NCBI GenBank assembly: GCA_012512795.1
Contig: JAAZDL010000011.1
Coordinates: 1-14,078 of the forward strand
Direction of reading: 5' to 3'
From: Mycoplasmatota bacterium
GTDB taxonomy: Bacteria > Bacillota_I > Bacilli_A > RF39 > UBA660
Length of the DNA stretch: 14,078 nt
Shown in pieces: positions 1 through 7,540 of this stretch (positions within the stretch are counted from its first letter, which is position 1; each line of letters begins with the position of its first letter). The position numbers and the translations under genes were made by a program. Below the pieces are notes generated by a model that saw only the letters and a list, made by a program, of their open reading frames with translations, was not told the origin of the DNA and did not search any database.

Positions 1-22
1 AATAATAGGTGTTAATCTAAAG

Positions 23-307
23 TTATTTTTTATATAATTTTTTTGTTAAAGCAAAATATTTTTTACCACAAATAGGACAATACTTAATAGGATAAAGTTC
101 TTCTACCACAACGAAATTACTATTCCATTCTCCATTAAAGTCTATATCTCCTTCGTCAATTATTGTTTCTGAAACTAGACAAAGTTGCCCTTCTTCTACA
201 ATATCTGAGTAATTAGATATTCTATCAACAAAAGAGTTATATTTTTTTATTTTTCTTAAATATAATAATTTTAACATACAAGAACAATAAACTATATCAT
301 CTTCCAT
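23..307 (-). CDS. Small Cys-rich (zinc-ribbon-like) hypothetical protein
   Basis: A 94 aa protein that I do not recognise. It carries Cys8-x-Cys10 near the N-terminus and a CPICGKKY knuckle near the C-terminus (Cys77, Cys80). Four cysteines in two pairs could bind one zinc ion, but they are far apart in sequence, so this is inference. The middle is acidic and the last residues are Lys-rich. No signal peptide or membrane segment is visible. The ATG at 305-307 is only 5 bases after the rbfA stop, so it is probably the last gene of the rimP-infB operon. Its ribosome binding site is weak (a GAAAG-like stretch). In many Bacillota truB or ribF follows rbfA; this is neither. The CDS is likely real because of its position and intact frame; its function is unknown. 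Confidence 0.6.
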   Translation of the reverse strand: MEDDIVYCSCMLKLLYLRKIKKYNSFVDRISNYSDIVEEGQLCLVSETIIDEGDIDFNGEWNSNFVVVEELYPIKYCPICGKKYFALTKKLYKK

Positions 308-312
308 AAATA

Positions 313-651
313 TTACTTACTTTCATTTATTTTTTCTATTATTTTTTCTATTTTTTGACTATATTCAATAGATTCGTCAAATACAAATCTTAATTCTGGA
401 GTATGCCTAATCTGCAAACGTTCTGCAAGTAATGTTCTAAAAAAACCTTGCGCTTTATTTAAATCTTTTTCTACTTTATCTCTATCTTCATCAGTTGTTG
501 TAAAGTAAATTTTAGCAAAACTTAAATCATTAGTTACATTACAATCAGTTATAGTTACATTTTTAAAATCTTTATCTTTAGCTTCAGTAAGAAGTATAGA
601 ACCAAGTTCTTTTTTCATATCAGAAGCTACTCTTTCACCTTTTAGATTCAT
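313..651 (-). CDS. rbfA: Ribosome-binding factor A
   Basis: RbfA binds the 30S subunit near helix 1 of 16S rRNA and assists late small-subunit maturation. The protein is 112 aa, the usual size for a short bacterial RbfA, and is a single KH-type domain. Family features are visible: an N-terminal helix (about residues 1-20), the AKIYFTTTDED strand (about 46-56), the AQGFFRTLLAERLQIRHTPEL segment (about 67-87) and the terminal helix. The ATG at 649-651 overlaps the infB TGA stop by four bases (ATGA), which suggests translational coupling. A GAAGGAAG ribosome binding site lies inside the end of infB, about ten bases upstream. The neighbours match the standard nusA operon order, which makes the call secure. 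Confidence 0.95.
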   Translation of the reverse strand: MNLKGERVASDMKKELGSILLTEAKDKDFKNVTITDCNVTNDLSFAKIYFTTTDEDRDKVEKDLNKAQGFFRTLLAERLQIRHTPELRFVFDESIEYSQKIEKIIEKINESK

Positions 652-2777
652 AGTATTTTCACTTCCTTCATTTCAAATGTTTCTATAATATCTTTTTCTT
701 TAATATCTAAAAAGTTCTCAATTGTTATTCCACAATCATAACCGTTTTTAACTTCACGTACTGAGTTCTTTTCTCTTTGTAATGAAGAGATTTTTGATGT
801 AACAACAACAATTCCATCTCTAATTACACGACATTCAGAATTCATTTTTATATTTCCACTAATAACATGGCACCCAGCTATACTTCCAACTTTTGAAAAG
901 TGAAATAATTGTCTTACTTCAGCATTTCCAGTTATTATTTCTTCATAAGTTGGATCTAACATTCCTTTCATGGCAGCTTCGATTTCTTCAACTACTTTAT
1001 ATATAATGTTATATGTTCTTATCTCTACACCATAACTTTTAGCTGTTTCTTTTGTTTGCATTGATGGAGCTAAGTTAAATCCAATAATTACTGCATTAGA
1101 AGCATTAGCAAGAACAACATCGCTTTCAGTTACATTACCTGTTCCACTTCTAACAATATTGATTTTAACACCTTCAACATCTATTTTTAATAATGAGTTT
1201 CTAACTGCTTCTTCGCTACCTTTTGCATCAGTTTTTAATACAATATTAATTTCTTTTCTTCCTTCTTTAATTTGTTCAAATAATTCTTCTAAACTTACTG
1301 CTTTTTTAGCAAATTTCTTAGCTTTTTCATTTTCTTTTCTTTTAAAAGCAACACTTCTAGCTTCTTTTTCGCTTTCAAAAGCCATAAATTTATCACCAGC
1401 AACTGGTACATCTTCAAGTCCAGTTACTTCAACTGGTTTTGAAGGTTCTGCACTTACTACTTCATGATTTATATCATTTTTAAGTGTACGAACTTTTCCA
1501 TAATGAACTCCAACTACTATTGGATCTCCAATTCTAAGAGTTCCATTTTGTATTAATAGAGTTACAACAGGACCTATATTTTTATCAAGTCTTGCCTCAA
1601 TTACTGAACCAATAGCATATCTATTTGGATTTGCTTTTAAGTTTAATACTTCAGATAATGCATTAATATTATCAAGAAGTAAATCTATACCTTCTCCAGT
1701 TTGAGCACTAATCTTAACAAATATAGTATCTCCTCCCCATTCTTCAGGAGTTAGTCCTAATTCACTCATTTCGCTCATTATTTTATCAACGTTTTTGTTT
1801 GGTTTATCAATTTTATTAATAGCAACTATTATAGGAACATTGGCTGCTTTAGCATGATCAACAGCTTCTTTAGTTTGAGGCATAATACCATCATCTGCTG
1901 CAACTATTATAATAACTATATCAGTTACACTAGCTCCTCTTGCTCTCATTTCAGTAAAAGCAGCATGTCCTGGAGTATCTATAAAAGTTATTTTTTTATT
2001 ATTTTTAACTACTTGGTATGCACCAATTGCTTGTGTTATGCCACCAGCTTCTCCTTGAGCTACCTGTGAATTTCTTATATAATCAAGCAATGTTGTTTTA
2101 CCATGATCAACATGTCCCATTATTGTGACAACTGCTGCTCTTGGTTCTAAATCTTCTTCTTTTTCATTTATTATATACTCTTCAAAATTAGTAATATCAG
2201 TTGTTTCTTCTTTAACAAGTTCTTTATTATATTCAAGAACTAGTATAGATGCATCTTCATAAGAAATATTTTGATTTGAAGAAATCATAAGTCCCATACT
2301 AATTAGTTTTTTTACTATATCATTTACTGGAACATTTAACTCAATCGATAAATCTAAAACACTCATTCCTTCTTTATATAAAACAATATTTGATTCAACA
2401 CTTTCTTTATTACTTTGAAGCTTTTCTTTGCTTTTATATATTTTTTTCTTTTTTAAAGAAAGTTCTTCTTGGTTTTGTTTAGGAGTTATTTCTTTTCTTT
2501 TGATTTTTTCAACAACTTTAGTATTTTCGTCTATTTCGATATTATATGCTAAAGCAACTTCCTCAGCTCTATCTTCTAATTCATATTTAGAAGCAAGTTC
2601 TTCATTAAGTGTACTATCTACACTTGCCATATCTCCTAGTTCGTTATCTAAAACTATTAAAGCCTCGTCATCCAAAAGCTCATTTTCATTTTTAAATTCA
2701 AACCCTAATTCATTTAATTTATTTATAATAGTTTTTGAATCTATTCCTAATTCCAAAGCATATTCTTTTATATTCAT
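648..2777 (-). CDS. infB: Translation initiation factor IF-2
   Basis: IF-2 is the GTPase that brings fMet-tRNA to the 30S subunit and promotes subunit joining. The 709 aa protein has an IF2-N domain (1-50), a charged Lys/Glu linker (about 55-130), a second IF2-N-like domain (about 133-185), the G domain and then domains II, III and C2. G-motifs are intact: GHVDHGKTT (221-229), GGITQ (245-249), DTPGH (267-271), NKID (321-324) and SAQT (357-360). A very strong ribosome binding site (AAGGAGGAT, about 2787-2795) precedes the ATG. The gene begins 19 bases after the ylxR stop, and the usual ylxQ gene between them is missing. The stop TGA overlaps the rbfA start. It ends in the expected C2 domain and shows no truncation. 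Confidence 0.98.
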   Translation of the reverse strand: MNIKEYALELGIDSKTIINKLNELGFEFKNENELLDDEALIVLDNELGDMASVDSTLNEELASKYELEDRAEEVALAYNIEIDENTKVVEKIKRKEITPKQNQEELSLKKKKIYKSKEKLQSNKESVESNIVLYKEGMSVLDLSIELNVPVNDIVKKLISMGLMISSNQNISYEDASILVLEYNKELVKEETTDITNFEEYIINEKEEDLEPRAAVVTIMGHVDHGKTTLLDYIRNSQVAQGEAGGITQAIGAYQVVKNNKKITFIDTPGHAAFTEMRARGASVTDIVIIIVAADDGIMPQTKEAVDHAKAANVPIIVAINKIDKPNKNVDKIMSEMSELGLTPEEWGGDTIFVKISAQTGEGIDLLLDNINALSEVLNLKANPNRYAIGSVIEARLDKNIGPVVTLLIQNGTLRIGDPIVVGVHYGKVRTLKNDINHEVVSAEPSKPVEVTGLEDVPVAGDKFMAFESEKEARSVAFKRKENEKAKKFAKKAVSLEELFEQIKEGRKEINIVLKTDAKGSEEAVRNSLLKIDVEGVKINIVRSGTGNVTESDVVLANASNAVIIGFNLAPSMQTKETAKSYGVEIRTYNIIYKVVEEIEAAMKGMLDPTYEEIITGNAEVRQLFHFSKVGSIAGCHVISGNIKMNSECRVIRDGIVVVTSKISSLQREKNSVREVKNGYDCGITIENFLDIKEKDIIETFEMKEVKIL

Positions 2778-2796
2778 ATATAATCATCCTCCTTCT

Positions 2797-3054
2797 TTAT
2801 ATCTTGCTTAATAACTCTTCATATATACTATCCTTTACATCTGTTTCTAATGCTCTTGATAAGGCATTTGTTTTTTTTGCTATGTTAATTGTATCTTTAT
2901 TCTTTTGTAAGTATACACCTCTTCCATTAGCTTTTAATGTATCATCTACAAATACTTCTCCTTCTTTGCTTTTAACAATACGAAACAAATCTTTTTTTTC
3001 ATATCTTTCTCTTGTTACTACACACATTCTCATAGGAATCTTTTTAGTTTTCAT
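2797..3054 (-). CDS. rnpM: YlxR/RnpM family RNA-binding protein
   Basis: An 85 aa member of the YlxR (DUF448) family, renamed RnpM after the B. subtilis protein was linked to RNase P modulation. Signatures are the N-terminal PMRMCVVTRE stretch (residues 8-17), the RIVKSKEGEVFVD segment (about 25-37) and the GRGVYL loop (44-49), all typical of the family's basic RNA-binding face. It starts 11 bases after the nusA stop. Its ribosome binding site (AGGAGGT, within about 3059-3066) begins inside the nusA TAG stop, so the two are probably translationally coupled. Position between nusA and infB matches the classic operon. The exact role in this organism is inferred from the family. Confidence 0.93.
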   Translation of the reverse strand: MKTKKIPMRMCVVTRERYEKKDLFRIVKSKEGEVFVDDTLKANGRGVYLQKNKDTINIAKKTNALSRALETDVKDSIYEELLSKI

Positions 3055-3065
3055 TTTATTACCTC

Positions 3066-4181
3066 CTAAGAATTAATTTGTGCATTTATATCTGCTAAAG
3101 TTTTAATATTAATTGTATATTTAGTTAATTTACTTGCAAGTTTAATATTAATACCTTTTTTACCTATAGCTAAACTTAAATTCTCATCATCAGCTATAAC
3201 TAAAACTTCTTTTTTCTTTTCATCTGTAATACTTACATTTAAATTTTTAGCAGGACTAAGTGCATTTGCAACAAAAGTTTCCGGGTCATCAGAATAAGCT
3301 ATTAAATCTATCTTTTCTCCACCTAATTCAGAAATAATATTTGCTATTCTTCTTCCTTTTTCCCCTATACAACTACCTACGGGATCCACCTTAGGATTTG
3401 TAGACAAAACTGCCACTTTACTTCTAATCCCAGGTTCACGAGCAACTCCTCTTAATTCTAATGTACCATCACTAAATTCAGGTATTTCATGTTCAAATAG
3501 TCTTTTAACAAACCCATAATTTTTTCTTGATACTAATATTAGTGGTCCTTTAGGAGTAGATTCTATTTTCGTAATATAAACTTTTATACTATCACCCATA
3601 GTAAGTTTTTCATTTGGTATTAATTCAGTCTTAGGAAGTATTCCTCTAGCTTTTCCAAGGTCTACATAATAGTTTCTAGCATCTTCCATAGCTAAGAAAC
3701 CAACCATTAATTCTTCTTCTTTATCTTCGAATTCATCCATTACTTTTTCACGTTCAGCTTCACGAATCTTTTGAAGAACTACTTGTTTTGCAACTGATAT
3801 AGCTACTCTTCCAAAATCTTTTGGAGTTACTTCTTCAAGTATTTCATCGCCTACTTGATATTCTTTATTTATTTTTTTAGCATCACTTATCATAATTTCA
3901 TTTAAATAATCATGACAAAGTCTTTCTTCTTCACCTTCTTCAAGTTCTAATGTTTCGTTTTCTAATTCTTCATCATAATCATCAACTATTGTAGTTACTT
4001 TAAATACTTTTATTTCTCCTGTATTTTTATCAATAAGCACTCTAGATGCATAATCAGCTTTTTCATTTTTTCTAAACGCTGTTGATAATGCCGCTTGCAT
4101 TGCCTCAATAACAACTTCTTCTTCTATACCTTTTTCAGTAACGATGTAATCTAATGCTTTTTTGAACTCTTTACTGTTCAC
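3066..4181 (-). CDS. nusA: Transcription termination/antitermination factor NusA
   Basis: NusA binds RNA polymerase and nascent RNA and modulates pausing, intrinsic termination and antitermination. With the start chosen here it is 371 aa: an N-terminal RNAP-binding domain (1-145), an S1 domain (about 155-220), KH1 (about 225-295, CIGEKG loop at 271-276) and KH2 (about 300-365, IGKKG loop at 339-343). It ends just after KH2, with none of the acidic repeats found in E. coli, as is normal for Bacillota. I chose the GTG at 4179-4181, giving MNSKEF as in other NusA proteins, because AAAGGAG (4191-4197) is then about 9 bases away. The in-frame GTG at 4185-4187 would leave only 3 bases. It overlaps the rimP end by 11 bases and is probably translationally coupled to it. 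Confidence 0.96.
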   Translation of the reverse strand: MNSKEFKKALDYIVTEKGIEEEVVIEAMQAALSTAFRKNEKADYASRVLIDKNTGEIKVFKVTTIVDDYDEELENETLELEEGEEERLCHDYLNEIMISDAKKINKEYQVGDEILEEVTPKDFGRVAISVAKQVVLQKIREAEREKVMDEFEDKEEELMVGFLAMEDARNYYVDLGKARGILPKTELIPNEKLTMGDSIKVYITKIESTPKGPLILVSRKNYGFVKRLFEHEIPEFSDGTLELRGVAREPGIRSKVAVLSTNPKVDPVGSCIGEKGRRIANIISELGGEKIDLIAYSDDPETFVANALSPAKNLNVSITDEKKKEVLVIADDENLSLAIGKKGINIKLASKLTKYTINIKTLADINAQINS

Positions 4182-4425
4182 TCTCACTCACTCCTTTGCT
4201 TCCTACATCTAAAATATAATTTTCAATTTCTAAATTTAAACTATCAATTATTGGATCAACTATTCTTGTTGCTTCTACACACAAATCTGAATCAACCCCG
4301 TTTTCGCTATCAATAGTTACAAACAAAGTTTCATTACCATCTTCAATATCAAAATGAACATTAACAAGTTCTATATTAGAATCTTGAAGTGGTTTTTTAA
4401 TTGCATTTATTATTTTTTCTTCCAT
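4171..4425 (-). CDS. rimP: Short RimP, ribosome maturation factor (N-terminal domain only)
   Basis: RimP assists 30S assembly. This 84 aa protein matches the N-terminal alpha/beta domain of the family: the NIELVNVHFDIEDGNETLFVTID strands (about 17-39), the DLCVEATRIVDPIID helix (about 47-61) and a diverged version of the usual YxLEVSSPGxDRPL segment (YILDVGSKGVSES, about 70-82). It stops there, whereas typical RimP has about 150 aa and an SH3-like C-terminal domain. The nusA start overlaps its end, so no detached C-terminal domain lies downstream. A natural truncation is more likely than a frameshift. It is the first gene of the operon, with a TAGGA-type ribosome binding site about 6 bases before the ATG. 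Position supports the call as much as sequence does. Confidence 0.85.
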   Translation of the reverse strand: MEEKIINAIKKPLQDSNIELVNVHFDIEDGNETLFVTIDSENGVDSDLCVEATRIVDPIIDSLNLEIENYILDVGSKGVSESEQ

Positions 4426-4447
4426 AAATTCCTACTTTTCGAATTTA

Positions 4448-4471
4448 AAGAGTGGGTTTTTGCCCACTCTT
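4448..4471 (-). promoter_or_regulatory. Hairpin in the rimP-nusA leader, candidate attenuator
   Basis: A perfect 9 bp stem (AAGAGTGGG / CCCACTCTT) with a 6-base loop lies between the operon promoter and rimP. On the minus strand it is followed by a poor U-tract (TAAATTC). It could be a weak intrinsic terminator that adjusts operon expression, or it could terminate transcripts coming from the CHAP gene. In B. subtilis NusA is known to autoregulate through a NusA-dependent terminator in this same leader, which fits this structure; the link here is inference. Confidence 0.65.
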
Positions 4472-4485
4472 CGTTGTCCAAATGT

Positions 4486-4514
4486 ATTATAACATAATAT
4501 TTTTTTTGTTACAA
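4486..4514 (-). promoter_or_regulatory. Promoter of the rimP-nusA-infB operon
   Basis: The minus strand shows a -35 box TTGTAA (4509-4514), a 17-base spacer and a consensus -10 TATAAT (4486-4491) preceded by TGT (extended -10). The predicted transcript starts near 4479, placing the hairpin at 4448-4471 almost at its 5' end. The -35 box is 14 bases past the CHAP gene stop. Confidence 0.75.
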
Positions 4515-4527
4515 GCACTTTGATACA

Positions 4528-5493
4528 CTAGTAATTAGGTACTCCATAACCTATTATGGTACTTTTATATCTAGTACATCTCTTAACTTGATCAGATGTG
4601 TTTCCTTCTATAGTATGTATTTCATCTCCTAAGACATATTCTACAATACCAACATGATCGTAAGTATATGAAGTGTTAGGCCAATTAAAGAATACTATAT
4701 CTCCTGGAGAAGGTGTGTAACTACTATCTCTCCATTGACCATGTTGCTTAAACCAATCAGCTCCTGCCCCACAACCTTGAAAGCTAGGAATTACACCTGA
4801 ATCAATAAGTCCATTTTCATTAGCTACCCAACTAACAAATATCGCACACCAAGCAGGTCTAGTTTGATATCCCCACCAAGTCCAAAATTTTTGTCCTCCT
4901 ACATTACCAATTTGAGCAGCAGCAACATCTATCATTCCTTGTCTACTACCGTTTCCAAATGCATTTCCAGAGCTAATTTTATTAAAGAAATTATTTTCAT
5001 TTGCTTTTTCAATTCTACTTTGTATATTCATAAAAACAGGATCAAGTCTATCAATATATTCTTGCCATACATCTTGGTCTTCTATGTTGTTAACAGCTTT
5101 TAAAGCAAGAGCATAATCACCATAATCAGCAGTTTCTTCAGCTTTTGCTGTTAAATATTCGGCTCTTTCAATAAATGATTCAACAACTCTTTCTTCAGTT
5201 GAAAATTCTAAACACTTTAAATATTCATTTGAAGGATCAGCTAATTTAATAATTAAATTAACAAAAGAAGGAATTAAAAATATTGCAACAACAGCTATTG
5301 CTCTTACAGGTATTTTCTTTAATTTAGACTTAAGCAAGTCTTCATCTCCTACTTTTATAGCACCTACCATATCAATAGAAACAACTAATATTAATATTAT
5401 AGGTATAACAACTCTGATAATTAAAATTAATTTTTTAACTATAACTAATACTGACATAACCTCAGCATTATCGCATATTGAAAGTAGTAACAT
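4528..5493 (-). CDS. Two-TM protein with extracellular CHAP cysteine amidase/peptidase domain
   Basis: A 321 aa membrane protein. Two hydrophobic segments (about 14-45 and 63-83) are joined by a Lys/Arg-rich loop, so by the positive-inside rule both ends face outwards. A charged helical stretch follows (about 98-165), then a Gly/Ser/Asn linker, then a CHAP domain (NlpC/P60 superfamily, about 185-321). Visible catalytic features are Cys216 in AWCAIFVSWVA, His280 in YDHVGIVEYV and the polar IEGNTS segment (295-300). CHAP domains cleave peptidoglycan peptides or amide bonds, so a wall hydrolase is likely. The N-terminal hairpin resembles VirB2/TrbC-like pilin subunits (inference), but no other conjugation gene is nearby. 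The ATG at 5491-5493 has only a distant GGATGTGA ribosome binding site; Met13 is an alternative start, but its GAGG would be just two bases away. Confidence 0.85.
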   Translation of the reverse strand: MLLLSICDNAEVMSVLVIVKKLILIIRVVIPIILILVVSIDMVGAIKVGDEDLLKSKLKKIPVRAIAVVAIFLIPSFVNLIIKLADPSNEYLKCLEFSTEERVVESFIERAEYLTAKAEETADYGDYALALKAVNNIEDQDVWQEYIDRLDPVFMNIQSRIEKANENNFFNKISSGNAFGNGSRQGMIDVAAAQIGNVGGQKFWTWWGYQTRPAWCAIFVSWVANENGLIDSGVIPSFQGCGAGADWFKQHGQWRDSSYTPSPGDIVFFNWPNTSYTYDHVGIVEYVLGDEIHTIEGNTSDQVKRCTRYKSTIIGYGVPNY

Positions 5494-5516
5494 AATATAT
5501 CACATCCATTTTATCA

Positions 5517-5525
5517 ATTATAACA
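5517..5525 (-). promoter_or_regulatory. Extended -10 promoter element of the CHAP gene
   Basis: The minus strand reads TGT then TATAAT (5517-5522), identical to the nine-base element of the rimP promoter. At 17 bases upstream there is only a poor -35 (GTTTTA, 5540-5545), so the extended -10 would have to compensate. The start codon is about 24 bases downstream of the -10 box. Confidence 0.55.
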
Positions 5526-5600
5526 TAAATATACTTAATTAAAACTATAATGTAAATAAAAACTCAAGTAATAACATATATAATAATTATACATTTTTAT

Positions 5601-5629
5601 TTGACAGTATTTTTTTATTTTGTTACTAT
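5601..5629 (+). promoter_or_regulatory. Promoter of the ClpA-D1-like AAA+ gene
   Basis: A consensus -35 TTGACA (5601-5606), a 17-base spacer, and -10 TACTAT (5624-5629) with TGT immediately upstream. The predicted leader is only about 15 bases and is mostly the ribosome binding site GAGG (5641-5644), 6 bases before the ATG at 5651. It is divergent from the CHAP promoter, with about 75 bases between the two elements. Confidence 0.75.
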
Positions 5630-5650
5630 ATTAAGTTAATGAGGTAACAT

Positions 5651-7477
5651 ATGGAAAACGAAAAAATTTATAACGAATTAAATGAAAAAACAAAAAAATA
5701 TTTAAAGGTTGTCCTATCATATATGGACTCTATTGATGATCAAACAGAAAACAAAACGTCATCTTTACCTATAGCTGCTTTTTTAGCAATATTACATGAG
5801 AAAAGTTTTATTAAAGATTTTTTTAATTCTAAAGGAATAACTTATGAAAAATGTGTTGAATATTTTAATCCTAATAAAAATTTTGAAATAAAAGATATTA
5901 ACCAAACGAAGTTTTATCAAAAAAGTGATTTAAGTAATGTATTAATAACTATCTTAGATAATTTTAAATATGACTACTATCTTGAAGACTGTGACTTTTT
6001 TTTAAATGATTTAGAGCCTTATCATTTATTTGATTATATATCAATGTCAAACTATGAAACAATAGAAAACATGTTACTGTCACAATTTGGAATAAAAGAT
6101 TTCTATAAAAGTGATATTTATGATGAATATCAAACTATAGTAGGAATTAAATGTTCAGAATTAGCAGAAGAGTTTGGTGTTGATCTGGAAGAAAAAATGC
6201 AAGAAGAAGAGTTTGAAGAATATAATTTAAATAATTTCAATATTGTTTTTGATGGAGAAACTGTCTTTCTTTATTTAAATAAAAATATTAGTAATATTTC
6301 TGTTCCTATACAAAACAATAACATAAAAGAAATTAAGTTTGGCCCATATACTCAAATAACTAAAATAAATGGTGAAGAAATAAATGAAAAAGTATTTGAA
6401 AACTTTATATCTTCATTTGATAATTCTGTTTTTTGTCAGTTTACTATTTTAGAAGATAATGGTAAAGAGTTTACTTTTACTGCTTATAAAGAAGATATGT
6501 TTGGAACAGTACTAATAAATAACGAAAATGCATCTTATAATACTAATTTAAAAAAGTATGGAGATGATTTAACTGAAGCCGCGTACATTAAAGACCCTGC
6601 AGTTGGAAGAGAAAAAGAAATAAGAAGAATTGAACAAATACTTTTATATCCTGAAAAAGATAAATCAATTATAATAACAGGAGATGCTGGATGTGGAAAA
6701 ACTGCTTTAGTTAAAGGTTTGGCATATAGAGTGCAAAAAGGAAATGTTCCTACTCCACTAAAAAACTTAAAAATAATTAGTATAGATACTACTACAATAG
6801 TTGCTGGTACAAAATATGTTGGAACTATTGAAGAAAAAATGTTAGGTATTTTAAAAGAGGCTAGTAAAGATAAAAATATTGTGTTATTTATTGATGAAAT
6901 ACATCAAGCTATAAGTGGAGGTAAATCTGAAGGTGACAATAACACTGTAGCTGAAATCTTAAAACCATATTTAGATGGCAAAGTTAGAATTATAGGAGCA
7001 ACAACAAATGAAGAATATGCTGAATATATAGAACCTAATACTGCATTTAAAACAAGATTAAAAAAGATAGCAATAAAAGAGCCTACAAATGAAGTAATAT
7101 ATGAAATAATTGATGATTTAATAAATGCTTATAATAAAATTAGTTTTTCAAAATTTTTATTTGATGAAGAAAATAAAAAACATATAATTAATTGGTTAAT
7201 TGAATCAACTAAAAATACTTCTAGAGTTTATAATGACAGAGCGAGTAATCCAAGGTTAGTATTAGATATTTTAAAAGAGGCTTATGCTATAGCTGCATTA
7301 AATGATAAAGAAGAAATAGAAATCAAAGATATTTGTGAAGCTCTTATGAATGAAGATAGAATATATGAAAGTAAAAGAAATAGTCAAAGTGAACTTTTAA
7401 AAACATATGTAAATAAAGATAGAGAAGAACATAGACCTAAAGGGATAATTCTTGAGTTTAAAAAAAGAACTAATTAA
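5651..7477 (+). CDS. Single-ring ClpA/ClpB D1-like AAA+ protein
   Basis: A 608 aa ATPase with one AAA+ module of the first-ring (D1) type of ClpA/ClpB/ClpC (about 305-575). It shows Walker A GDAGCGKT (344-351), the pore-loop motif GTKYVGTIEEK (386-396, aromatic Tyr kept), Walker B VLFIDEIH (411-418), sensor 1 ATTNEEY (450-456), a likely arginine finger in AFKTRL (R469) and a sensor-2-like Arg in NPRLVLDIL (R535). Residues 1-75 are helical and could be a diverged Clp N domain. Residues about 195-285 look beta-rich and PDZ-like around KINGEEINEKVF; both assignments are tentative. There is no second ATPase ring, no IGL/IGF ClpP loop and no coiled-coil M domain. It probably remodels or unfolds proteins in the cytoplasm; partner and substrate are unknown. 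It has its own promoter and terminator. Confidence 0.85.
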   Translation: MENEKIYNELNEKTKKYLKVVLSYMDSIDDQTENKTSSLPIAAFLAILHEKSFIKDFFNSKGITYEKCVEYFNPNKNFEIKDINQTKFYQKSDLSNVLITILDNFKYDYYLEDCDFFLNDLEPYHLFDYISMSNYETIENMLLSQFGIKDFYKSDIYDEYQTIVGIKCSELAEEFGVDLEEKMQEEEFEEYNLNNFNIVFDGETVFLYLNKNISNISVPIQNNNIKEIKFGPYTQITKINGEEINEKVFENFISSFDNSVFCQFTILEDNGKEFTFTAYKEDMFGTVLINNENASYNTNLKKYGDDLTEAAYIKDPAVGREKEIRRIEQILLYPEKDKSIIITGDAGCGKTALVKGLAYRVQKGNVPTPLKNLKIISIDTTTIVAGTKYVGTIEEKMLGILKEASKDKNIVLFIDEIHQAISGGKSEGDNNTVAEILKPYLDGKVRIIGATTNEEYAEYIEPNTAFKTRLKKIAIKEPTNEVIYEIIDDLINAYNKISFSKFLFDEENKKHIINWLIESTKNTSRVYNDRASNPRLVLDILKEAYAIAALNDKEEIEIKDICEALMNEDRIYESKRNSQSELLKTYVNKDREEHRPKGIILEFKKRTN

Positions 7478-7490
7478 ATTAGTTCTTTTT
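7462..7490 (+). terminator. Terminator of the ClpA-D1-like gene
   Basis: A 12 bp perfect inverted repeat (AAAAAGAACTAA / TTAGTTCTTTTT) with a 5-base loop spans the TAA stop at 7475-7477. The 3' arm carries the T-run. It ends three bases before the dinB-like promoter's -35 box, so the two transcription units are separated. Confidence 0.75.
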
Positions 7491-7492
7491 AA

Positions 7493-7520
7493 TTGACAAG
7501 TTACTCATATATGATAAAAT
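7493..7520 (+). promoter_or_regulatory. Promoter of the Y-family polymerase gene
   Basis: A -35 TTGACA (7493-7498), a 16-base spacer, and -10 TAAAAT (7515-7520) preceded by TGA (extended -10 type). The TTG of this -35 box is in frame with the polymerase and can be mistaken for its start codon. The promoter reading makes the ATG at 7541 the correct start. Confidence 0.7.
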
Positions 7521-7525
7521 TAATA

Positions 7526-7539
7526 CGAAAGAGTGTTTG
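7526..7539 (+). promoter_or_regulatory. Probable LexA (SOS) operator
   Basis: CGAAAGAGTGTTTG matches the Gram-positive LexA box CGAAC-N4-GTTCG at 8 of 10 defined positions. It lies just after the -10 box, over the predicted transcription start and directly before the ATG, where a repressor would block initiation. It also contains the presumed ribosome binding site (AAAGAG), so part of the match could be coincidental. Confidence 0.5.
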
Positions 7540-7540
7540 T

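Noticed and set aside
1159..2811. Plus-strand open frames across infB
   Set aside because: They are low-complexity Ser/Leu/Phe-rich antisense shadows of a clear infB gene with intact GTPase motifs.
4528..5493. CHAP gene as part of a conjugative or integrative element
   Set aside because: No relaxase, coupling protein, VirB4, integrase or att-like repeat is visible nearby; only the pilin-like hairpin suggests it.
7469..7485. GAAC...GTTC pair as a LexA box before the polymerase
   Set aside because: The half-sites are 11 bases apart instead of 4 and belong to the 12 bp terminator hairpin of the preceding gene.
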